Positions 7,836-14,849 of a DNA stretch of 19,267 nucleotides are shown here, one piece after another. Origin of the DNA: JBAXBF01 sp034429745 (GTDB lineage: Bacteria; Chloroflexota; Anaerolineae; Anaerolineales; DRKV01); assembly GCA_034429745.1 (NCBI GenBank), contig DAOUFY010000165.1:1-19267 (forward strand), read 5' to 3'. The notes below the pieces were generated by a model. That model was not told the origin of the DNA. It made no database searches and worked only from the letters and a program-made list of their open reading frames with translations. Position 1 is the stretch's first letter. Each line of letters opens with the position of its first letter. Position numbers and translations under genes: made by a program.

Positions 7836-9359
7836 ATGGAGCTGAATTATACCGAGTTGGAAAAGAATCGGCTTGAGAAGCTGAAGCGGCTAACTGAAAA
7901 GGGAATTGTCCCTTACCCAAATAGAGTTCAAAGGACACATACTGCACTCCAAGCTATTCAGGAATTTGAGGCGACGGAAAAGGTTGGCACACCAGTTAAG
8001 GCGATCGTTGCCGGTAGGTTGCGCTCGATGCGTACGATGGGCAAAATTACTTTCGCACATATCGAGGATGGCAGCGGACGGCTGCAGCTCTTCTTGCGCG
8101 TCAATGAGCTTGGAGAGGAAAATCTATCACTGTTCAACAAAGAATTTGATTTAGGAGATTTTATCCAAGCCAGTGGTGAAATGTTCCGCACCCGCGCCGG
8201 TGAGGTTACACTACGGGTGGAGTCTTTTATCATGCTGGCAAAAAGCATTACTCCTCTTCCGCCGGCAAAAGATGAGATTGTGGATGGTGAAGTCGTACGC
8301 CATGCTGTTTTATCCGATCCTGAAACCCGTTATCGGCAACGCTATGCAGATTTAGCTGTCAACCCGCATGTGCGCGAAATATTCATCACGCGGGCAAAAA
8401 TTGTCAAAGCCCTGCGGGAATATATGGATCGCAACGGCTTTTTAGAAGTAGAAACACCAATTCTGCAGCCAATCTATGGTGGGGCAGCTGCACGTCCGTT
8501 TATTACATATCACAATCAGCTTCATCAGGATTTGTATCTGCGCATATCTTTTGAATTGTATCTGAAACGTCTGCTAGTAGGAGGTTACGAGCGCGTCTAT
8601 GAAATTGGGCGCGATTTCCGCAATGAAGGGGTTTCCTTTAAGCATAATCCGGAATTTACTCAGTTGGAATTCTACATGGCTTATGCTGATTACTACACTG
8701 TAATGGACATGACCGAAGAAATGCTGCGCGAGGTGGCACAGAAAGCACTGGGCAGTACTAAGTTCGTTTATGATGGACATGAAATTGATCTTGCTCAACC
8801 ATGGCAGCGGCTGGACCTGCGTTTGGCGTTGCGCGATGCCTGTGGAATTGATATTGCTGAACACCCCACGGCAGAAAGCCTCGCCAAAGCCATGCGAGCG
8901 CGAGGAATAGAGGCAGCAGATGACGCGCCGCGCGGTAAGCTGATTGATGGTTTGCTAGGTGATTTTTTGGAACCAAAACTGATTCAGCCTACCTTCTTAA
9001 TAGATTACCCGCGCGATATTTCACCTTTAGCAAAGAGCAAGCCGGGAGATCCCAACACAGTTGAACGCTTTGAAGGTTTTATTGGCGGCGTGGAGCTGTG
9101 CAATGCTTTTACTGAATTAAACGACCCCCTAGATCAGCAAGCCCGCTTTGAAGAAATGGGACGCACTTATGCTGCTGAAGATGAGCAGCGTCATCCCATT
9201 GATGAGGATTATTTACGCGCTATGCGCTATGGCATGCCACCCAATGGTGGGTTTGGAATGGGTATAGACCGCCTGACAATGCTTTTCTTGGATCAGCCGA
9301 ACATCCGCGAGGTAATACTCTTCCCGCATTTGCGGCAAGAGACAAAAGAAGAAGAATAG
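7836..9359 (+). CDS. lysS: Lysyl-tRNA synthetase, class II
   Basis: This 507-residue protein charges tRNA-Lys with lysine in the cytoplasm. The OB-fold anticodon-binding domain covers about 55-145, with a typical GKITFAHIEDGSGRLQLF segment. The class II catalytic core follows. Motif 1 lies around 203-215 (FLEVETPILQPIYGG). Motif 2 runs from FRNEG (261-265) to HNPEFTQLEFY (270-280). Motif 3 is GFGMGIDRL (472-480). All signature residues are present and the length is normal for bacterial LysRS. A short GGG about seven bases upstream is the only ribosome binding signal, which fits cotranscription with greA 18 bases upstream. A strong intrinsic terminator follows at 9393. Confidence 0.97.
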   Translation: MELNYTELEKNRLEKLKRLTEKGIVPYPNRVQRTHTALQAIQEFEATEKVGTPVKAIVAGRLRSMRTMGKITFAHIEDGSGRLQLFLRVNELGEENLSLFNKEFDLGDFIQASGEMFRTRAGEVTLRVESFIMLAKSITPLPPAKDEIVDGEVVRHAVLSDPETRYRQRYADLAVNPHVREIFITRAKIVKALREYMDRNGFLEVETPILQPIYGGAAARPFITYHNQLHQDLYLRISFELYLKRLLVGGYERVYEIGRDFRNEGVSFKHNPEFTQLEFYMAYADYYTVMDMTEEMLREVAQKALGSTKFVYDGHEIDLAQPWQRLDLRLALRDACGIDIAEHPTAESLAKAMRARGIEAADDAPRGKLIDGLLGDFLEPKLIQPTFLIDYPRDISPLAKSKPGDPNTVERFEGFIGGVELCNAFTELNDPLDQQARFEEMGRTYAAEDEQRHPIDEDYLRAMRYGMPPNGGFGMGIDRLTMLFLDQPNIREVILFPHLRQETKEEE

Positions 9360-9392
9360 ATAACTTTTGGTGAAGGAATTTTAGATCGATTC

Positions 9393-9425
9393 AGCAAGCC
9401 CTATTCAGGGCTTGCTGTGTTTTTG
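9393..9425 (+). terminator. Rho-independent terminator after lysS
   Basis: A perfect 9-bp stem AGCAAGCCC/GGGCTTGCT with the 6-base loop TATTCA is followed by GTGTTTTTGG. It ends the greA-lysS unit and separates it from the SOS-type operon that starts about 105 bases later. The stretch 9426-9529 between them shows nothing I can name. Confidence 0.88.
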
Positions 9426-9529
9426 GTTGAGAATATAGGCTGAAAACCGAGGTTCGAGAGAGAAAGCTCCGATAGGCGGGAATATGGGCTAAAGGCCTAG
9501 ATGTGTGTTGAGATGCTGTACCTCTTCTC

Positions 9530-9558
9530 TTGACATAGAACAAATGTTCTGATATGCT
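9530..9558 (+). promoter_or_regulatory. Promoter of the RecA-like/PolB2 operon
   Basis: A perfect -35 TTGACA (9530-9535) and a -10 TATGCT (9553-9558) are separated by exactly 17 bases. Transcription should start near 9565, giving a leader of only about 20 bases. The spacer contains a complete SOS box, so bound repressor would directly exclude RNA polymerase. Confidence 0.85.
9537..9550. promoter_or_regulatory. SOS box (LexA operator)
   Basis: AGAACAAATGTTCT is a perfect 6-bp inverted repeat around a central AA and contains GAAC-N4-GTTC. That is the core of the Bacillus-type LexA (DinR) operator CGAAC-N4-GTTCG, known in Gram-positives and used by related LexA proteins. It lies between the -35 and -10 elements of a consensus promoter, the classical position for repression. 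LexA itself is not in the window, so the regulator is inferred. Confidence 0.85.
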
Positions 9559-9584
9559 TAAGTCAAGCATTGGAGGTGATAGTT

Positions 9585-10133
9585 TTGTTGCTGAATACTA
9601 TAGAAATTTCTGAAAAAGCACTTACAGAAAAAAGTTTCTTGCTTTTGGCTCCGCGTTCTTGCTTGCGCCGCGTTGCTAATGAACTTACAGCGCGTCTGGC
9701 AGCTAAAGGGGATGTTTTTGTCTTTGATGGTGGCAATAGTTTTGATGCTTATGGCACTATCCGTATGATGACTCGCCGCTCAAAATCTCAGCTCGCCCTT
9801 CATCTGCCGCGCATTCACGTTGCGCGCTCTTTTACTTGCTATCAGACCTTAATGCTGTGCACTCAAGCTAAGCGTAGTGGTTACCCGTCGCTTGTACTCA
9901 GTCTTACTGCAACGTTTAAGGATGAGAATGTGCTGTATGAAGAGCGCAGCTTTCTCTTTCAAGCTTGTCTTGAAGAATTGCTGGAACTTAATCAGCGCGT
10001 TCCGCTTGTTCTGTTAGAGACTGCGGAGAACTTAGAAAGTGGTTCGGTTTGGGTAATGCAATTAAAACAAATGGTTTATCAAGTACTTTATCTTGAGCAG
10101 CCCTCCGCTGCCCAACAACCAACTCTGTTCTAA
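9585..10133 (+). CDS. RecA/RadA-like protein without Walker motifs, PolB2-operon subunit (ImuA-like role)
   Basis: A 182-residue protein I relate to RecA/RadA-fold ATPases that have lost nucleotide binding. FLLLAPRSCLRR (about 18-29) occupies the place of the P-loop but lacks GK(T/S). VFVFDGGNSFDAY (44-56) resembles the strand where RadA proteins read a conserved (D/E)G-x-F. IHVARSFTCYQ (77-87) resembles the RadA ARAF...Q segment. The Walker B strand position reads LVLSLTATF (103-111), with Ser where Asp is expected. The protein ends in QPTLF (178-182), which fits the QxxLF clamp-binding motif. I chose TTG at 9585 because GGAGG (9572-9576) lies eight bases upstream; TTG at 9588 is the alternative. 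Its stop overlaps the Shine-Dalgarno sequence of the next gene. The likely role is a non-enzymatic accessory subunit linking the polymerase to recombinase or clamp, as ImuA does for ImuB. Confidence 0.7.
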   Translation: MLLNTIEISEKALTEKSFLLLAPRSCLRRVANELTARLAAKGDVFVFDGGNSFDAYGTIRMMTRRSKSQLALHLPRIHVARSFTCYQTLMLCTQAKRSGYPSLVLSLTATFKDENVLYEERSFLFQACLEELLELNQRVPLVLLETAENLESGSVWVMQLKQMVYQVLYLEQPSAAQQPTLF

Positions 10134-10145
10134 GGAGGATGAGTT

Positions 10146-10430
10146 ATGGGACGTACACTGCCAACGATCACTCAGCTTTTTCATCAGCAAACGGAAGCTC
10201 TCAGTCGTTTTCGGCGCGGACTGCGGCGATCCGATCAATTGGTATTGGATGATTTGCTCACCGCGGCTCAGCACCATTTAGCGGCAGCTGCCTATGCTTC
10301 AGATATGCTGCCGTTTGAGATGTTTCTCTTGGCGATGCTGTTGGAAGAACATAAGGAATTACTGCGATTGCGGGAAGTGGTGTTATCCCATGAGAAGGAA
10401 CATCAAAGAACAGAGCGGTTGGTTGATTGA
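10146..10430 (+). CDS. Small all-helical protein of the PolB2 operon, function unknown
   Basis: This 94-residue soluble protein has no membrane segment or cysteine, and predicts as three or four helices. The central part is a run of polar and alanine-rich amphipathic helices (LRRSDQLVLDDLL, then AAQHHLAAAAYAS), followed by LPFEMFLLAMLLEEHKELLRL. The C-terminal third is charged. AGGAGG at 10133-10138, seven bases before the ATG, is the strongest ribosome binding site of the operon, so this protein may be made in excess over its neighbours. It follows the RecA-like gene by 12 bases and overlaps the polymerase gene by 41 bases in another frame. Both frames are clearly coding on either side of the overlap, so the gene is real. 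I recall small helical proteins beside archaeal PolB2 genes, but cannot name a family. A structural adaptor is a guess. Confidence 0.75.
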   Translation: MGRTLPTITQLFHQQTEALSRFRRGLRRSDQLVLDDLLTAAQHHLAAAAYASDMLPFEMFLLAMLLEEHKELLRLREVVLSHEKEHQRTERLVD

Positions 10431-12624
10431 CCTTTATGAGGACAAGGATGAGGGACTTGTTCTGTGGTTCCTGTCGGATCGGGGTGAGCGCCTGCGTCTG
10501 CATAAACGATTTGTGCGCACTTTCTTTATTGATGGCGATCGCAAGCAGCTGCAGCGCCTGCAACAGGTGATCAAAAGGATTGCTTCGCCGTATAACAAGG
10601 TAAAGCTGTTTTTCACCGAAAGAAGAAGTGTGTTTCATGAGCGACCCCTGCGCGTGCTGGGAGTGGAGGTGGATAACCCTGTTGAACAGGGACGTATTTT
10701 TCGCATATTGCTGCGCAGTTTTCCTGGCTTGGAATATTATGATGCTGATATTCCGTCAGCTGTGTTTTTTCATGCTCAGTATGGTGTTTTTCCGCTGGGT
10801 TGGTGTCAGTTCGCGTACGATGAGGATCTTACTCTCGTTTCAATCGCGGCGCGCGAATCGTGCTGGAGCCTACACCCTTCGCAGCCACCACTGCGAGTGT
10901 TGAGCTTGCATCCAAGCGTGGAATCTCATGCTTCAGCAATGGTCATAGATGTACATTGGGGAGATAGGCATTCTCGGCTTTCGCTGAGCACGCCACGCCC
11001 AACACTTATCTGCCTTGAGTCAGTGCTGAAGGAATATGATGCCGATGTCATCCTCACGGCCGGCGGGGATAAAGGACTGCTTGTTAAGTTGGAGCAGCTT
11101 TCGGAAAAGTTGCAGCTTCCCTTATCGCTTAACCGCGATGCAAAACGAAAGATTCAAGTGCGCAATGAACGCACGTACTTTTCCTATGGGCAAATTATCC
11201 ATCGTGGACGTCAGGCTCATTTGTTTGGGCGTCTGCACATAGATGTGCAAAATGCTATGATGTATGATGATTACGGTTTGGATGGCATTTGGGAATTGGC
11301 ACGGGTCAGCGGATTGCCACTGCAAGTTGCGGCGCGCGTCTCGCCGGGTACATGTTTATCCGCCATGCAATGGAGGACAGCCATTCGACAGGGTTTTCTT
11401 ATACCTTGGCGTAAACAGCAAGCTGAAGAAGTTTCTGCTGTGATGGATTTGATTGCAGCCGATCAAGGCGGAATGGTGTATCAACCTTTGATCGGTGTGC
11501 ACAAGGAAGTGGCGGAGTTGGATTTTATCTCTATGTACCCCAGCATTATGGTGCAATACAATATTTCTCCCGAAACCGTCAGCAATATGCCTAGGGAGGG
11601 TTCTCTGAAGGTTCCGGCGGTGAATTTGTGGGTGGATCAGCAGCGCTTGGGAATTGTTCCTCGCACGCTTGCCCCGTTGCTGCGAAAACGGATTGCGCTA
11701 AAGCGTGCTTTAGGCGAGCTGCCACAATGGAATCCTGCGGTGAAAAGGATGAAAGCTCAGGCTGCTGCTCATAAATGGCTGCTGGTTACCAGTTTTGGTT
11801 ATTTGGGCTATAAGAATGCCCGCTTTGGCAAGATAGAATCTCATCAAGCGGTAACCGCTTTTTCACGCGAGGATTTGCTGGGCGCTAAAGAGATAGCGGA
11901 GGATTTAGGATTTACCGTGCTGCATATGATGGTAGATGGTTTGTGGGTATCGCATCCTGAAGGGATGGATCGGAGCAGTGTCGAGAAACTGATAGAGGAA
12001 ATATCTGTCAGGGTGGGGCTGCCAATTGCGTTGGAGGGAATATATCGTTGGTTGGTGTTTTTACCTTCTCGGGCTGATCGGCGCGTGGCGGTGCCCAATC
12101 GCTATTTCGGTGTATTTGAAGATGGCAGCATCAAGATGCGCGGCATAGAAGCTAGACGGCATGATACCCCGGCATTTATTGCCCGTACTCAAATAGACCT
12201 ATTAAAAGTTCTGGCGCAAGCCCCTAGCTTGGAAGAGGTACCTGCATATTTGCCCCAAGCGTTAGCTTTGCTTAGGGAGAGAATAGCTGCTCTACAACAC
12301 TACCGCGTGCCGCTGCAGCAGCTTATTGTAAAACATAAGCTTACACGCAATCCGCAAGAGTATCGCGTTGCTTCTGCTGCAGCGCGTGCAGCGTCGCAGC
12401 TGCTGACTGAAGGCAAGCAACTTAAAGCGGGGCAAAGTGTGCGATTCATTTACACAACTGTTGAGCCGGGAGTTATGGCAATTGAATTGACGGAAAAACC
12501 TTCCATCGAGTGGATTGATGTGGCTTATTACAGAAAGCTGCTGTTAGCCAGTGCTGAAACCATACTTCAACCCTTTGGCATAGAACATCCGCTGGCGGAG
12601 AATAACTTAAAAATGGATTTGTAA
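10390..12624 (+). CDS. Family B DNA polymerase of the PolB2 type
   Basis: A 744-residue family B DNA polymerase with rearranged catalytic motifs. Motif A is intact: LDFISMYPSIM (377-387), with catalytic Asp378. Motif B (normally K-x3-N-S-x-Y-G) reads KWLLVTSFG (462-470), keeping Lys and Gly. Motif C reads VLHMMVDGLWV (510-520): aligned without gaps to the usual xYGDTDSxxV, the first Asp is Met514 and the second is kept as Asp516. The thumb segment KMRGIEARRHDTP lies at 582-594. The exonuclease region is degraded: the Exo I site reads LRVLSLHPSVES (168-179) with no Asp, so proofreading is unlikely. I chose ATG 10390, which gives the N-terminus GWLIDLY (10-16); the frame is open from 10294 but that part overlaps the helical protein. 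Archaeal PolB2/Dpo2 is linked to damage tolerance. A weak GGTG precedes the ATG, so coupling to the upstream gene is likely. Confidence 0.85.
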   Translation: MRRNIKEQSGWLIDLYEDKDEGLVLWFLSDRGERLRLHKRFVRTFFIDGDRKQLQRLQQVIKRIASPYNKVKLFFTERRSVFHERPLRVLGVEVDNPVEQGRIFRILLRSFPGLEYYDADIPSAVFFHAQYGVFPLGWCQFAYDEDLTLVSIAARESCWSLHPSQPPLRVLSLHPSVESHASAMVIDVHWGDRHSRLSLSTPRPTLICLESVLKEYDADVILTAGGDKGLLVKLEQLSEKLQLPLSLNRDAKRKIQVRNERTYFSYGQIIHRGRQAHLFGRLHIDVQNAMMYDDYGLDGIWELARVSGLPLQVAARVSPGTCLSAMQWRTAIRQGFLIPWRKQQAEEVSAVMDLIAADQGGMVYQPLIGVHKEVAELDFISMYPSIMVQYNISPETVSNMPREGSLKVPAVNLWVDQQRLGIVPRTLAPLLRKRIALKRALGELPQWNPAVKRMKAQAAAHKWLLVTSFGYLGYKNARFGKIESHQAVTAFSREDLLGAKEIAEDLGFTVLHMMVDGLWVSHPEGMDRSSVEKLIEEISVRVGLPIALEGIYRWLVFLPSRADRRVAVPNRYFGVFEDGSIKMRGIEARRHDTPAFIARTQIDLLKVLAQAPSLEEVPAYLPQALALLRERIAALQHYRVPLQQLIVKHKLTRNPQEYRVASAAARAASQLLTEGKQLKAGQSVRFIYTTVEPGVMAIELTEKPSIEWIDVAYYRKLLLASAETILQPFGIEHPLAENNLKMDL

Positions 12625-12673
12625 GATAATTCTCTTGGGAAGATTTTTACAATCATCCCGACGGTAAATGCGT

Positions 12674-13693
12674 TTAGGATGCTTTTTTAACAACTAGGGC
12701 TACCCAATCCTCTATTGTGCGTACTTCTATGCACTGCAGCTGATTGCGCTCCAGAGCAGCAAGTACTCCGTTCTGCGGATCGTCAAGCTGTTCTTGAAGT
12801 ATGCCGCTGAGAATGAGAGTTCCTTCATTTTTTAGTAGTTTACCCATTCCTTCGTCCAGCAACCGTACAATGACGGGAGCAAGGATGTTTGCGACAACTA
12901 AATCGGCGGGAAAATGCTCGGTTTTAGTTTTTAAAATCTCTTGCAGAGAGCCAACTGCAAGGGAGAGATTGGCTTCGCAGTCATTTAGGCGAGCATTATC
13001 TTGCGCAATAGGAAGCACACGAGCGTCCGTATCTACTCCAAGTGCATTACCAACGCCTAGGTTGAGGGCTGCGATGGCAAGAATGCCGGACCCGCAGCCA
13101 ATGTCTATGCAGCGCATTTCTTGGGGATTGGGAAAGGCGGAGATAACTTCTTCAAGCAGCATCAAGCATAATTGAGTGGTGGGGTGTGTACCAGTACCAA
13201 AAGCCATGCCGGGATCAATTTTGATAGGTATGCGATCCGCAGTAGAGATATCAACCCAAGCTGGGACGATAAGCAGACGCTTACCAACTGGGATAGGATG
13301 ATAATGCTGCTTCCAGGCAGCCGCCCAATCTGTCTCGAAAACAATATTAACCTGAGGGATGGGCAAAGGCCGAATGAAACCTAGATGCCACAGAGCTTCT
13401 TCGATTTCTCTTAATTGGCTTTGCACATGGGAGGATTGAAGAACTTTCTGTTCATTAAGCTCTGGGGTTGGGGCAATATCAATGGGCAAGAAGCCATACA
13501 CTCGCAGCGGCCCGCTGATTATGCCGATGGCATCTTGATCAAAATCGCTATTGGGAGGAAATTCGACGTGCGTGCTTTCAATGACGACACCATTCGGGGC
13601 AAAGCGCGCCAAAACTTCGGCTACTGCTTCTGCGCTTTCCCCGTCAACGGTTAAGGAAACTTGCAGCCAAGCCAACGGTTGACGGCTATCCAC
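12674..13693 (-). CDS. prmA: Ribosomal protein L11 methyltransferase PrmA
   Basis: A 339-residue SAM-dependent methyltransferase that modifies ribosomal protein L11. The family signature DPGMAFGTGTHPTT lies at 160-173, SAM motif I DIGCGSGIL at 197-205, and the PrmA-type catalytic loop VVANILAPV at 267-275. The N-terminal ~110 residues form the substrate-recognition domain and are longer than in E. coli. I chose GTG at 13693, which has AGAGG six bases upstream and overlaps the dnaJ stop by eight bases; an in-frame TTG at 13717 lies 24 bases further upstream but is less likely. It is the last gene of the heat-shock operon, a common arrangement in Gram-positives and relatives. It converges on the polymerase gene with a 49-base gap, where I see only weak hairpins and no clear terminator. 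Confidence 0.93.
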   Translation of the reverse strand: MDSRQPLAWLQVSLTVDGESAEAVAEVLARFAPNGVVIESTHVEFPPNSDFDQDAIGIISGPLRVYGFLPIDIAPTPELNEQKVLQSSHVQSQLREIEEALWHLGFIRPLPIPQVNIVFETDWAAAWKQHYHPIPVGKRLLIVPAWVDISTADRIPIKIDPGMAFGTGTHPTTQLCLMLLEEVISAFPNPQEMRCIDIGCGSGILAIAALNLGVGNALGVDTDARVLPIAQDNARLNDCEANLSLAVGSLQEILKTKTEHFPADLVVANILAPVIVRLLDEGMGKLLKNEGTLILSGILQEQLDDPQNGVLAALERNQLQCIEVRTIEDWVALVVKKAS

Positions 13694-14816
13694 TAAGCGC
13701 CTCTTTAAGCCAGTCAAGAAAACTGTGTTCTTGCGGGCGAACTTCGCTGCCTAAGCTCTTAGCTAACTGTTCAAACAGCTGACGCTGTTCTGCTGTTAGG
13801 CGAGTCGGGATGGCAACATTGACAATTACCAATTGATCGCCGCGGGTATTTTCCCTCAAATGAGGGATGCCTTTGCCGCGCATTCTGAGTACTTTGCCAG
13901 GTTGAGTGCCGGCTGGAATTTTCAACAGCGTTGGACCATCAACCGTTGGCACTTCTACTTCCGCGCCTAGTGCGGCTTGAGCTACGTTGATCTCTAAGTC
14001 TAGCAAAATGTCATTATCTCGGCGGCGGAAGAATTGGTGCGGCTTGATATCAAGAACAATATATAAATTGCCGCGCGGCCCGCCATTAGTTCCTGGCTGT
14101 CCTTCACCTGCCAGCCGTATTTGATTACCGTTATCCACACCGGCAGGAATTTTCACAATCTTCTTGATATTCTTTCTTTCATAACCTCTGCCATGGCATG
14201 TTTTGCATGGATTAGTGTTTATCTCTCCAGCTCCGTTGCATTTCGGGCAGGTAGTAACTTGAACCATAGAGCCAAGCAAAGTCTGTCGAACTTGGCGGAC
14301 TTCACCTAAGCCGTTGCATGTTGGACAGCGGATTGGTTTGGTTCCCGGCTCAGCACCCGAACCGCTGCATACTGAACAAACTTCATCGCGGGTAAAGGAA
14401 ATCTCCTTTTCAGTGCCGAAGACAGCTTCTTCAAATGTAAGCTCGACACGAACTTGGAGATCAGCGCCACGGCGCGGTGCATTGCGCCGATAACTGGAAG
14501 AGTGTGTACTAAAGCCAAAGAATCGCTCAAACAGATCCGACAAATCGGGGAAGTCATTCCAAATATCATATGCTTGGCTCGCACCGTTGAAGCCTTGCAA
14601 CCCTTCATGACCAAACCGATCATACATTGCTCTTTTTTGGTCATCGGAAAGGACAGCATAAGCTTCATTGATTTCCTTGAACCTTTCTTCAGCGTCGCTG
14701 TCTTTATTAACATCAGGATGATATTGGCGCGCCAATTTGCGGAAGGCTTGCTTGAGGTCTTCCTTTGTTGCGTTGCGTGGCACACCTAAGACTTCGTAAT
14801 AATCACGTCTGCTCAT
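13686..14816 (-). CDS. dnaJ: Co-chaperone DnaJ
   Basis: This 376-residue type I (class A) J-protein delivers unfolded substrates to DnaK and stimulates its ATPase. The J-domain covers 1-70 with HPD at 33-35. A short Gly/Phe-poor linker (71-115) rich in Phe, Asp and Ser follows. The zinc-binding region has four CxxCxGxG repeats at 147-154, 164-171, 190-197 and 204-211, all intact. Two beta-rich substrate-binding domains complete the protein. AAGGTGA about nine bases upstream of the ATG fixes the start. It follows dnaK by 33 bases with no promoter-like sequence between, so it is read from the hrcA promoter. Confidence 0.97.
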   Translation of the reverse strand: MSRRDYYEVLGVPRNATKEDLKQAFRKLARQYHPDVNKDSDAEERFKEINEAYAVLSDDQKRAMYDRFGHEGLQGFNGASQAYDIWNDFPDLSDLFERFFGFSTHSSSYRRNAPRRGADLQVRVELTFEEAVFGTEKEISFTRDEVCSVCSGSGAEPGTKPIRCPTCNGLGEVRQVRQTLLGSMVQVTTCPKCNGAGEINTNPCKTCHGRGYERKNIKKIVKIPAGVDNGNQIRLAGEGQPGTNGGPRGNLYIVLDIKPHQFFRRRDNDILLDLEINVAQAALGAEVEVPTVDGPTLLKIPAGTQPGKVLRMRGKGIPHLRENTRGDQLVIVNVAIPTRLTAEQRQLFEQLAKSLGSEVRPQEHSFLDWLKEALSG

Positions 14817-14849
14817 AAGGCTAGTTCACCTTTTTGATGTTGAATGGTA

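Noticed and set aside
10294..10389. Upstream in-frame extension of the polymerase
   Set aside because: It is Cys-rich, unlike any polymerase N-terminus, and lies entirely inside the well-supported helical-protein gene in another frame.
12625..12673. Possible bidirectional terminator between the polymerase and prmA genes
   Set aside because: Only a 4-bp stem (TCTT/AAGA) with a T run and a weak CATCC/GGATG pair are visible; too little to call.
12801..13175. 124-residue + strand open frame
   Set aside because: It is a shadow of prmA in the opposite strand, with no ribosome binding site and low-complexity Ser/Arg content.
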